This document shows, in pieces, positions 18,677-25,715 of a stretch of 64,000 bases of DNA (within the stretch, counting starts at the first letter, position 1; each line of letters begins with the position of its first letter). A program made the position numbers and the translations under genes. The stretch lies in the NCBI GenBank assembly GCA_964581515.1, contig CAZOOV010000013.1:1-64000 (forward strand), in the 5' to 3' direction. The stretch is from JACJVV01 sp964581515 (lineage in GTDB: Archaea; Nanobdellota; Nanobdellia; Woesearchaeales; JACJVV01). The notes beneath the pieces were generated by a model. It saw nothing but the letters and a program-made list of their open reading frames with translations. It ran no database searches and was not told the DNA's origin.

Positions 18677-21600
18677 ATGGGAAATGGGGCGTTAAGATAT
18701 TTAAGTATTCTAATATTTTTAGTTTCAATACTATCCTTTGGAGCTTTTGCTGCTACAGAAGATTTTCAATACACAGCATTTTCTAGTATAAATGCATGCG
18801 CTTGTAGTAGTCTTACTATTGAAGGTGAGATTATTAATACAGGGGACGTTACATCTCATTATCTTATAAGTGATTCTGGAACTGCATCTGATTGGACACA
18901 AATAGTGCCTGAATATTTCAGTTCTGATGATACTGAAACTGTCTTTACTTTTGTCAATGTACCATGTGACGCTCGTGGTACATATACTCTATATACTAAG
19001 ATAGCCACTTCTTTTGGTACACAGAAATTGCATACTTCAGCAATAAATGTCAATAAATGCAATATCATTGATGTTGATCCAATCGATGTGAACGAGGATA
19101 TTTGTCTTGGCGATGTTGCAGTATATGAATTCATGCTTAATAATGTTGGTACATCTGATGAGATCATAGTTCCTTCTGTTAGTGATTTTAATGAATATTC
19201 ACAATTTAGTCTTAATCAATATCATATTAGTGCATCTAGTTCAGAGTTGGTTTACTTGTATATTTCTGCTTTTGATAAAGAAGGCGAATATTCATTTGAT
19301 GTTTCATTTAAAGCAAAAATGTCCGGATATACTTATAGTGTTCCTGTAAAATATAATGCTACTGATTGCAATTCAGAGCCTATTTTTGATGATGATAAGA
19401 TTCCAGATGATAAGAGCCATAGTTCATTAGGTTCTATTATCTTCATACTGCTTATTTTTGTAGTGGCATTTTTATTGCTTCTTTTCTTATTACTTCTAGC
19501 AATCATCCTTAAAAGACATGGTGGAGAAAAAACATTACATAAATGGGTGGATTTCTCACAAGAGGATACTAAAGAAATAATGAGGATGAGAAAAGTTGAA
19601 GAAAGGATAAAAAGGAAAAAAGAAAGAGAAGCAGAAAAAGCTAGAAAGAAAAAAGAGAAGGAAGCTAAAAAAGCAAAGAAAAGAAGAGCTAAAGAAAAAG
19701 AAAAACAACTTAAGCTAAAATTAAGAGAAGAAGAGATTCTAAAAAGAGAAAGAGATCTAAAGAAAGCTAAAAAAGAGGCAGAAAAAGAAGCAAAGAAGAA
19801 AGGAAGAAAGCAAGTGATTGCTGAAGCTAGAAAAGCTAGACCTCAAAAGAAAGTCAAAGAGGTAAAACCTTCTAAATCAGAACCTGTTGATAAAGCTAAA
19901 TTAAAAAAGATATTCTTATGGATATTACTTATCATCATATTGCTTCTTATAGCTGGTTTACTTATATGGGGCGCTGTTGTTGTGTGGGGCGTTGTTAGCA
20001 ACAATACATATCCTGGTGATAATGTAACAGATATGAATATTACAAATATGACTGATTTTACTAATATACCTGATATAACCAATCAGACCAATGAAACTAA
20101 TGCAACCAATGTTACTAATACGACAGATAGCAAGGGTATAATCAGTAGAATTAGTGATTTTATTGCTAAACTTATGGGTAGGGGTAGTTCTGGAGATCTT
20201 GGTGATAATCTTTCACTTACTAATGAATCAGTAGTCAATGATACTATCGGTGCTGATGCTGCTAATGATAGTGCTATTAATGATACATCTAATATTACTG
20301 GTGAGAGTGATAAGAGTGGTGAGAGTGTTAATGCCACTGATAATGAGACTTCAGGTAAGATTACAATGCCTTTTGTAAGTTTTTTTACAAACTATAGTAG
20401 TTCATGTTCTTTTATTATATCATTAGCATTAGTGTTATTCGTTCTTTCTTTGTTATTATTAGGCCTTAAGAATAAAGAAGAATGGAGTGAGAAGAAAAAA
20501 CAATTCATTAAGTATATCAAATATGTGCTTCCTATATTATTCTTTATATTCCTTGTATTCAGCTTTATATTCTGCGTATTTAATAATCAATCATCAGAGT
20601 GCTGGCCTGGAAGATGTTCTGTCGTAAGGTTTGAGAACGCAACAAACTCTACAATATTACAGGGTTGTACAAATGCAACTGGTTTAATTAATGTATCTTC
20701 AGCAATAGTTGAGAAGGAAGCTTTCCCATCATGTTTTTGTCATACATTATTCGGGAGTTTTATACCTCTTTGGTTGTGTATTATAATATTGATATTGATT
20801 GTGGTCTTAGTCATGCTTATAGTATGGATCTTAATTATGTTTTCTTCATGGAAAAAAAGCTATGGTTCTTGGAGAAGGAAGATTAAAAGAAGAAAACAGA
20901 TCAAGAAAGCAAAAGCTTTGTCAGAACAGAAAACAAAAGTCAAGAAAGAGAAAGATGAATCAAAGGAGTCTGTTTGGGGAAATATCTGGAAAGATATTCT
21001 GTTATTATTGATATTACTTGCTTTATTATTATTAATTGGATTTTATTTTTATTCAAATAATCCTTTTTATTCAGGAAATGAAACAATATCAAATGTAAGT
21101 GATAATGATCCATATGGGGTGGCAACAGGTACATATGATTCTGCTACCGGGGATTTATTGATTATTGAGGATGTAATTGATGAGGATATAAATGATGAAG
21201 TTGTAAATGATTCTAGTGATGAGGGTATGGGACCAGTTGAAGTTGAGCCTACAGAAGTAGAAAAAACACTTATATATATTGAAGAGAATAATCTGACAGA
21301 TTCATTTCATTATTTAGTTATTGAATCAGGCGAGTCTAAAGAAGTAGATTTAGGACAGAATTTTGTTGATCCTGATGGTGATGAATTATTCTTTAATGTT
21401 GAAGGTATTACTAATGAAAATGTAACTATTGATATCTGGAAGGGTGTTGCAACCATTAAAGCAGTTGAGGGCTTTACTGGGCTTGTTAATGCATCATTTG
21501 ATGCAGAAGATCCTTCAGGAGAGACAGTATCTGCTGAAATGACTATTGTTGTAAAAGAAAAAGAAGACAAAACTTTAAGTGATTATTTAGAATCATATGT

Positions 21601-21742
21601 TAGCTATATAATAATTGGTATAATCATCATCATTCTTTTAATTGTCATTATTGTCTTATACGGTAAGATTGTAAAAGAGGATGAAAAAAAGAAAGATTCT
21701 AAGGGCAATAAGAAGGAAAAAGGTTTCTTCAAGAGCTTCTAA
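18677..21742 (+). CDS. Seven-segment membrane protein with a long basic coiled coil and extracellular Ig/cadherin-like domains
   Basis: 1021 residues, not recognised as a known family. Layout: signal peptide 1-26; CARDB-like outer domain 27-240; membrane segment 252-279; highly charged Lys/Glu/Arg coiled coil 285-410; membrane 411-440; outer loop 441-570 packed with N-x-T/S sequons; membrane 574-597; membrane 613-634; Cys-containing outer loop 635-695; membrane 696-722; Lys-rich inner loop 724-770; membrane 772-792; acidic outer region with a cadherin-like domain at about 875-960; membrane 974-997; basic tail. Basic stretches all fall inside and sequons outside, so the topology is self-consistent. 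The coiled coil may bind nucleic acid, ribosomes or lipid heads. Related in domain content to the surface proteins upstream. A structural envelope role is my inference. Confidence 0.75.
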   Translation: MGNGALRYLSILIFLVSILSFGAFAATEDFQYTAFSSINACACSSLTIEGEIINTGDVTSHYLISDSGTASDWTQIVPEYFSSDDTETVFTFVNVPCDARGTYTLYTKIATSFGTQKLHTSAINVNKCNIIDVDPIDVNEDICLGDVAVYEFMLNNVGTSDEIIVPSVSDFNEYSQFSLNQYHISASSSELVYLYISAFDKEGEYSFDVSFKAKMSGYTYSVPVKYNATDCNSEPIFDDDKIPDDKSHSSLGSIIFILLIFVVAFLLLLFLLLLAIILKRHGGEKTLHKWVDFSQEDTKEIMRMRKVEERIKRKKEREAEKARKKKEKEAKKAKKRRAKEKEKQLKLKLREEEILKRERDLKKAKKEAEKEAKKKGRKQVIAEARKARPQKKVKEVKPSKSEPVDKAKLKKIFLWILLIIILLLIAGLLIWGAVVVWGVVSNNTYPGDNVTDMNITNMTDFTNIPDITNQTNETNATNVTNTTDSKGIISRISDFIAKLMGRGSSGDLGDNLSLTNESVVNDTIGADAANDSAINDTSNITGESDKSGESVNATDNETSGKITMPFVSFFTNYSSSCSFIISLALVLFVLSLLLLGLKNKEEWSEKKKQFIKYIKYVLPILFFIFLVFSFIFCVFNNQSSECWPGRCSVVRFENATNSTILQGCTNATGLINVSSAIVEKEAFPSCFCHTLFGSFIPLWLCIIILILIVVLVMLIVWILIMFSSWKKSYGSWRRKIKRRKQIKKAKALSEQKTKVKKEKDESKESVWGNIWKDILLLLILLALLLLIGFYFYSNNPFYSGNETISNVSDNDPYGVATGTYDSATGDLLIIEDVIDEDINDEVVNDSSDEGMGPVEVEPTEVEKTLIYIEENNLTDSFHYLVIESGESKEVDLGQNFVDPDGDELFFNVEGITNENVTIDIWKGVATIKAVEGFTGLVNASFDAEDPSGETVSAEMTIVVKEKEDKTLSDYLESYVSYIIIGIIIIILLIVIIVLYGKIVKEDEKKKDSKGNKKEKGFFKSF

Positions 21743-21750
21743 TTGAATAT

Positions 21751-21881
21751 AAAAAGTCTGCTTGCACGGCGAATATATAATTTTTTTTAAGAAAATTATC
21801 GCCTCCACGAGAAATGCAAAGTCATTTCTGGGGCATATAAAGCATGGCTGCTTTATATACAATAGGCAAAGCTGACTTTTT
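21751..21881 (+). ncRNA. Candidate structured RNA: closing stem plus three hairpins
   Basis: A closing stem pairs 21751-21765 with 21866-21881: eight pairs, one T-T mismatch, four pairs, one bulged A, two pairs. Inside are three hairpins: 21768-21803 (GGCG..ATAATTTT with AAAATTATCGCC), 21810-21829 (AGAAATG/CATTTCT), and 21835-21858 (perfect 10-bp stem ATATAAAGCA/TGCTTTATAT, loop TGGC). Together they form a four-way junction of about 131 nt that ends in TTTTT. It lies between the stop codon of the large membrane protein and the tRNA-Trp promoter and contains no ORF. The strand is assumed from the trailing T run. It could be a free RNA, a 3' UTR structure or a palindromic mobile remnant. Confidence 0.55.
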
Positions 21882-21897
21882 ACTTGTTTTTAATCGA

Positions 21898-21910
21898 TAT
21901 ATTTAAAAAC
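21898..21910 (+). promoter_or_regulatory. TATA box of the tRNA-Trp gene
   Basis: TATATTTAAAAAC lies 28-40 bp before the first base of the tRNA, the expected distance for an archaeal promoter with a short 5' leader. Confidence 0.55.
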
Positions 21911-21937
21911 ATATCATAAATATCTTATTAATATAAC

Positions 21938-22092
21938 GGGGACGTAGTATAACCTGGTTAGTACGATTGGCTCCAGAGGAGCGAAGAGCGTTAAGCGATG
22001 ACTTGTCGTAGATACCTATAAATCCGGGTTCGAATGCAGTCATAATGTTTGGTATTTCCGAATATTACTGTTCGAAAGTCCTGGCGTCCCCA
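21938..22092 (+). tRNA. tRNA-Trp (anticodon CCA) with two probable introns, at 37/38 and 59/60
   Basis: Acceptor GGGGACG (21938-21944) pairs with CGTCCCC (22085-22091), and A73 is 22092. The D arm is GTAT/GTAC with loop AACCTGGTTA, G26 is 21965, and anticodon CCA is 21973-21975. Removing 21977-22013 (37 nt) gives loop CTCCAGA and stem ATTGG/CCTAT with one T-T mismatch. Removing 22035-22078 (44 nt) gives T stem CCGGG/CCTGG and loop TTCGAAT. The second intron has a near-canonical bulge-helix-bulge: TTCG (22029-22032) pairs with CGAA (22073-22076), flanked by 3-nt bulges AAT and AGT, cut after their second base. The mature tRNA is 74 nt, with no encoded CCA. The first intron's helix is weaker, with one mismatch. 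TTTTT follows as terminator. Confidence 0.85.
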
Positions 22093-22095
22093 TTT

Positions 22096-23115
22096 TTATT
22101 TCTTGAGAATTCTTACTAATTTTTCATAAGAGATGTCACTTTTTATTCCTTGTCCGAAGAAATGTGTTCTTGATGCTTTGTATTTCTGTTCTTTAATGGC
22201 TTTGATTATATCTGGAATCTTCTTTGCTTTGTGTATTTTTTCTCTTTTATAAGTTTGAGGGATGTCATAGAAGCCCAGAATATCGAGCTCTTCTTTGATT
22301 GTCTGGGTGAACCTGTCATCAAGCTTGAGCTTCTTGACGAATGTTTGATCTTTTAATTTGCCTGTCCATATAGGTCCTGCATTTTTGTAATATTGATGCT
22401 GCTGTGCTATCTTATCACATTCTGTCTTTGATTTCTTGCTTCTGAAGAATACACGCATATAATGATCTTTGTCAAAGCTGAGGATAGGGATAAGGGCTCT
22501 TTCAAACTGCATACCTATAAGCTGAACTTTTCTTATGAGTATTCTTAGACCTATTTCATGCATCTCGTCAGAATGTAATGGGACTGCCCAGTATTTACGT
22601 ATACAGACATTTTTATATGTGCCACAAAGTGCACCTGTGTCTGTGGCTGTAACAGCCAGTATTCCGTCCCTCTTCAAGTGGGCAATAGCATTGTTTAGGA
22701 AGGGGTTTGGTGTCCCAAATGGATCTATATCTATATAGTCAAATGCTTGGCTTTCAGTGAAGAATATATTTGCATCAAGATTAGTTAAGATTGCTTTAGA
22801 TTTAAGCTTATTTAGCTTTAGATTCTTTTTGATGAGGTTTAATGCTTTATCATCATAATCATTAATATGGACTTCTTTAACTTTGCTTTTCTTTACTTCT
22901 AGAAGGAATCTAAATGCTCTTATGCCTGTACCTGCTAAAGGTAGGGCTATTAACATATTTTTCTTATCAAGTGCGTTTAGGACGTCAATAGAGTTATCTC
23001 TGTTATATTCCATTGCAGGGTTGTAAAATACAGGCAAATCTTTGCTTATCTTATTTTCTTTTGGCACTAATGTTTTTGCTTTGCCTTCTAATATCTCTTT
23101 AAATATAATTGACAT
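22096..23115 (-). CDS. trm1: tRNA (guanine26-N2)-dimethyltransferase
   Basis: Methylates N2 of G26 at the junction of the D and anticodon stems, using SAM. 339 residues, slightly shorter than typical archaeal Trm1. Diagnostic blocks are FYNPAMEYNRD (30-40), a SAM-binding region ALPLAGTGIRAFRF (57-70), the acidic INDYDD, and the catalytic DIDPFGTP (129-136). The C-terminal Trm1-specific domain (about 220-339) includes the late block THFFGQGIKSD. It is convergent with the tRNA-Trp gene, its stop lying 4 bp beyond the tRNA, and that tRNA has a G at position 26, so it is itself a possible substrate. Confidence 0.95.
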   Translation of the reverse strand: MSIIFKEILEGKAKTLVPKENKISKDLPVFYNPAMEYNRDNSIDVLNALDKKNMLIALPLAGTGIRAFRFLLEVKKSKVKEVHINDYDDKALNLIKKNLKLNKLKSKAILTNLDANIFFTESQAFDYIDIDPFGTPNPFLNNAIAHLKRDGILAVTATDTGALCGTYKNVCIRKYWAVPLHSDEMHEIGLRILIRKVQLIGMQFERALIPILSFDKDHYMRVFFRSKKSKTECDKIAQQHQYYKNAGPIWTGKLKDQTFVKKLKLDDRFTQTIKEELDILGFYDIPQTYKREKIHKAKKIPDIIKAIKEQKYKASRTHFFGQGIKSDISYEKLVRILKK

Positions 23116-23192
23116 ATAGAATAAGAAAAAATAAACAATTAAAAAGATTTCTGTTGATATTGCACATTGCTGTCAATATCTTCAGTTTTGGC

Positions 23193-23552
23193 TTATTGAA
23201 TGATAATTGGTCTATGTTTTATACGTCTTGTACTATCATCACCATAGACATATATCCTTACCCAGTATTCTCCTGGTTCTATTTGATTTCCATAAAGATC
23301 CATAACCATTGTCTTTGAACCAATGTCTCCTCCTCTGAGTCTATTAGCTGTACTAGCTCCTACAATAGGGATATCGTCCAATAGTAAGAATTTGACTCTA
23401 ACATTGTCAATTGCTTCAGAATTCATCCTATTGTCTATGTTTGTATGCAATATGATACTGTCTTTTGCGTAGTCATTATCATCAAGAAATCTTGTGCCTC
23501 CTATCAATACGAATACGACGAGTATGCTTATTATTAGTGAATTAGTTTTCAT
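23193..23552 (-). CDS. Small secreted COG1361-like protein
   Basis: The start is set at the ATG at 23552, which has GGGGTG 8 nt upstream (minus strand) and begins a clear signal peptide (MKTNSLIISILVVFVLIGG). The upstream extension lacks these marks. The mature part, about 95 residues, is one beta-sandwich. Its end, IEPGEYWVRIYVYGDDSTRRIKHRPIII, aligns with the C-terminal domain of the giant repeat protein (PGEYLVRAVLFDEEAKRVQHRYVTI). It may be a free-standing version of that module. No anchor is seen, so it may be released or held by the signal segment. Confidence 0.7.
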   Translation of the reverse strand: MKTNSLIISILVVFVLIGGTRFLDDNDYAKDSIILHTNIDNRMNSEAIDNVRVKFLLLDDIPIVGASTANRLRGGDIGSKTMVMDLYGNQIEPGEYWVRIYVYGDDSTRRIKHRPIIIQ

Positions 23553-23677
23553 GCTTGAACACCCCAAAAAAGAAAATAACTTACTGATATATAAAGATTT
23601 GTTTAGTTGAGTACTTAAGAATAGTATCATGGTTGAGGGGGAGATGAGAAAATGATCTTGTTTATGCTAGAATAATC

Positions 23678-24571
23678 TTAGAATCTAGGGTTCTGTATTT
23701 TATCAAGTACATCAGCTATCGGTTCAAGTGCTTCAAGAATTTTTTTGTGGATTTCAGGCTTTGCTATCACAACGGGCATGGAATAGATTATGTTTTCATC
23801 ATCTGCAGTATATTTTCTGAATTCATTCTTAAAATCTGCAGGTTCAATAGGTTTTCCTCTGTGATCAGTCACTAAGACACCTGTCTTTTTACAGAATAAC
23901 GGCATTGCTGCCAGATCATGCCTAGAAAGACATGTATGGATAAATCCATCGTGGTCTCCAGTACATACTCTCACCTTATTTAATGTATGCTGATGTATCT
24001 TTTGTGCATCTCTTGGAGATATTATTATATTTCCATTCTTATGATGTTCTGGAAATAACATCTCCAGTTTTTCATATGCCTTTCCATTTACATGTTCAGT
24101 AAATTCACCAGCGAAATAGATTACACCTTTTCTTGTTTTATCTTTTGGTCCTATTCTTTCAAAATTCTCTTCTTCTGTAGCGATGTATACTGTTCCAGTG
24201 GCTGCATTACTCTCGAGACTTGCAACATTCATTCCATCTTCATATATCCCTATAATCGGACCGAAGTTATCTCTTCCTTTTGCATAGCCAAATGTGCAAT
24301 CTATAGGATCAATGACTATAACTTTGTCAGTCTTATCGTTGACAGCACCTAATTCTTCTCCTAATATGTTGAAATCAGGGAGTCTTTCATTAAAGAACCT
24401 CTTTAGCACTCTTTCTGTTTCTTTATCTGCTTCAGTGACTATTGAAACAACTGCTGCACTCTTGAATTTCATTGATTCTTCAGCAGTATGCTCTTTTCTC
24501 ATCCTAAGCATTGTATCACTAGCAAGTTTACATGCTTCAAGAAGGATCCCTTTATAATTATCTTTTGTCAT
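23678..24571 (-). CDS. Inositol monophosphatase-family sugar phosphatase
   Basis: 297 residues of the Mg-dependent, Li-sensitive IMPase/FBPase superfamily. Metal-binding motifs are GEE (71-73) and VIDPIDCTFGYAKG (86-99). The usual DPIDGT is changed to DPIDCT. The C-terminal metal and substrate site is GDHDGFIHTCLSRHDLAAMPLFCKKTG, whose SRHDLAAM matches the usual W-D-x-A-A-G block. In archaea such enzymes hydrolyse inositol-1-phosphate and fructose-1,6-bisphosphate, and some act on 3'-phosphoadenosine phosphate. The true substrate here is open, especially with the Gly-to-Cys change. It lies 12 bp upstream of no obvious partner; the DUF192 gene precedes it on the same strand. Confidence 0.85.
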   Translation of the reverse strand: MTKDNYKGILLEACKLASDTMLRMRKEHTAEESMKFKSAAVVSIVTEADKETERVLKRFFNERLPDFNILGEELGAVNDKTDKVIVIDPIDCTFGYAKGRDNFGPIIGIYEDGMNVASLESNAATGTVYIATEEENFERIGPKDKTRKGVIYFAGEFTEHVNGKAYEKLEMLFPEHHKNGNIIISPRDAQKIHQHTLNKVRVCTGDHDGFIHTCLSRHDLAAMPLFCKKTGVLVTDHRGKPIEPADFKNEFRKYTADDENIIYSMPVVIAKPEIHKKILEALEPIADVLDKIQNPRF

Positions 24572-24583
24572 CTTATTATCATC

Positions 24584-24940
24584 TTAATTGAATGATGTTT
24601 TGAAAATAGCTTTCTGAGTTATCTTTATCTTGTGCTTCCTAATTGATCCTGGTGGAAGCTCGACGATAAAAGAAGATTTTTTATTCGGTGTATATAATGT
24701 GAATGGTCTGAAGTCCTCTTTGATATCGACTATTTCCTTTCTCTTATTGATGAAAATGACATCTATTGTTGTAAAGACAAAGAACATATGCAATGGGATA
24801 ATAGCTTCTTTCTTGAATATGAAAAGAAGGGGTCTTTTAACTTTGTTTTTGAACATCAGTCCAAAACCTTTACTGAAAATGTTATCTGCGACGTCGTAAT
24901 TCTTGGCAATTATCTTATTATTAATTTTTAGCATTTGCAT
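24584..24940 (-). CDS. DUF192 (COG1430) protein
   Basis: 118 residues with the DUF192 fold signature: an N-terminal NVDVADNIFSKGFGLMFK-like block (here YDVADNIFSKGFGLMF), a central hydrophobic PLHMFFVFTTIDVIFIN, and a late block YTPNKKSSFIVELPPGSI. Many DUF192 proteins are exported and have a signal sequence; this one has none. Function is unknown across the family. A second ATG two codons in (24934) is an equally possible start. The gene is 12 bp upstream of the IMPase-like gene and may be cotranscribed with it. Confidence 0.85.
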   Translation of the reverse strand: MQMLKINNKIIAKNYDVADNIFSKGFGLMFKNKVKRPLLFIFKKEAIIPLHMFFVFTTIDVIFINKRKEIVDIKEDFRPFTLYTPNKKSSFIVELPPGSIRKHKIKITQKAIFKTSFN

Positions 24941-24968
24941 ACCATTGATATTGTTTGTATTATTCTAT

Positions 24969-25397
24969 TCATACCACTTCTACGAGAGGTTTTATCTTTG
25001 CCACATTGTTCGTTCCTATATGGATGAAATCCTTTTGCTTTAATTCTTCAACATACCTATAGAAAGATGCTTTTGAGCAATATTGGAATTGGTCCACGAC
25101 AATCTCTTTTATTTCAGGGATTGATAACTGCTTCAACTTGATTGTCTCTAGGATCTTATTCTTTATTAGTCTTCTCTTATTGCGTTTGAATTTGGTTAAT
25201 ACTTCACTTTTTAGTGGATCAGTGTGCATAGGTGAAATGTTTGTGTTGGAAAGTTGAGATTGTTTTTTTATAGTCTCTTTTAGATCTAGGTTTTCCTTCT
25301 GCAGCTGTAAAATCATGCTTTGGTGAAGGCTTAAATTGCTTGTGATTGTTGAGAGTGTTGTCTCAAGCAGTTTCTTAATTTCTTCAAGTTCCCCCAT
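24969..25397 (-). CDS. Probable DNA-binding regulator: coiled coil plus winged-helix-like domain
   Basis: The ATG at 25397 is preferred over the TTG at 25403. Residues about 3-58 form heptads of a coiled coil (LEEIKKLLETTLSTI...LQLQKENLDLKETIKKQ). Residues about 70-142 look like a winged helix: basic linker KRNKRRLIKNK, helix ILETIKLKQL, recognition region CSKASFYRYVEELKQKDFI, and a final beta wing IHIGTNNVAKIKPL. A dimeric transcription regulator is the natural reading. The TATA box CTTTAAATAC (25423-25432, minus strand) gives a leaderless transcript. Interleaved inverted repeats lie just upstream of it, which suggests autoregulation. Confidence 0.65.
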   Translation of the reverse strand: MGELEEIKKLLETTLSTITSNLSLHQSMILQLQKENLDLKETIKKQSQLSNTNISPMHTDPLKSEVLTKFKRNKRRLIKNKILETIKLKQLSIPEIKEIVVDQFQYCSKASFYRYVEELKQKDFIHIGTNNVAKIKPLVEVV

Positions 25398-25452
25398 TTT
25401 CAAAGTTATCTTAAAATGCCTTCTTTAAATACTTTATTGTTGTTTAAGATAT

Positions 25453-25562
25453 GTCTCAGACATGATTGATACAAATCTGAGACAAAATCAATCATATTTT
25501 CCCTTTAATTTCTTACCTTATATCTCGAACCCCCCTTGATTTCCTGTGGAACTTTCTGAGAC
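25453..25562. promoter_or_regulatory. Interleaved inverted repeats upstream of the winged-helix-like gene
   Basis: Repeats in the order A (GTCTCAGA, 25453-25460), B (ATGATTGAT, 25462-25470), A' (TCTGAGAC, 25476-25483), B' (ATCAATCAT, 25487-25495). A third copy of TCTGAGACAAAA begins at 25555. They lie about 20 bp upstream of the TATA box at 25423-25432 on the minus strand. As DNA they would be two overlapping dyads, likely operators; as RNA they would form a pseudoknot. The rest of the 25404-25715 gap shows only T-rich stretches. Confidence 0.5.
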
Positions 25563-25715
25563 AAAAATGAGACTTATTTGATACTTTCGTGAGTCATTAG
25601 TGGTTTATATTGCTGTTTTCCACAAACTAATGCATTTAAAGCTTTTTTTCTGGTAAAAATAAGTTAAAATTGCTAGAATTAGTTAATTAAGGGTTTATAG
25701 AAAAAATAATAATGT

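Noticed and set aside
18601..18786. 61-residue ORF overlapping the start of the large membrane protein
   Set aside because: It covers the promoter and ribosome-binding site of the real gene and has no supporting start signal.
21966..21982. Hairpin GCTCC-AGA-GGAGC read as the true anticodon arm
   Set aside because: It gives no 7-nt anticodon loop and cannot pair with the rest of the tRNA; it is an alternative fold of the precursor at the first intron.
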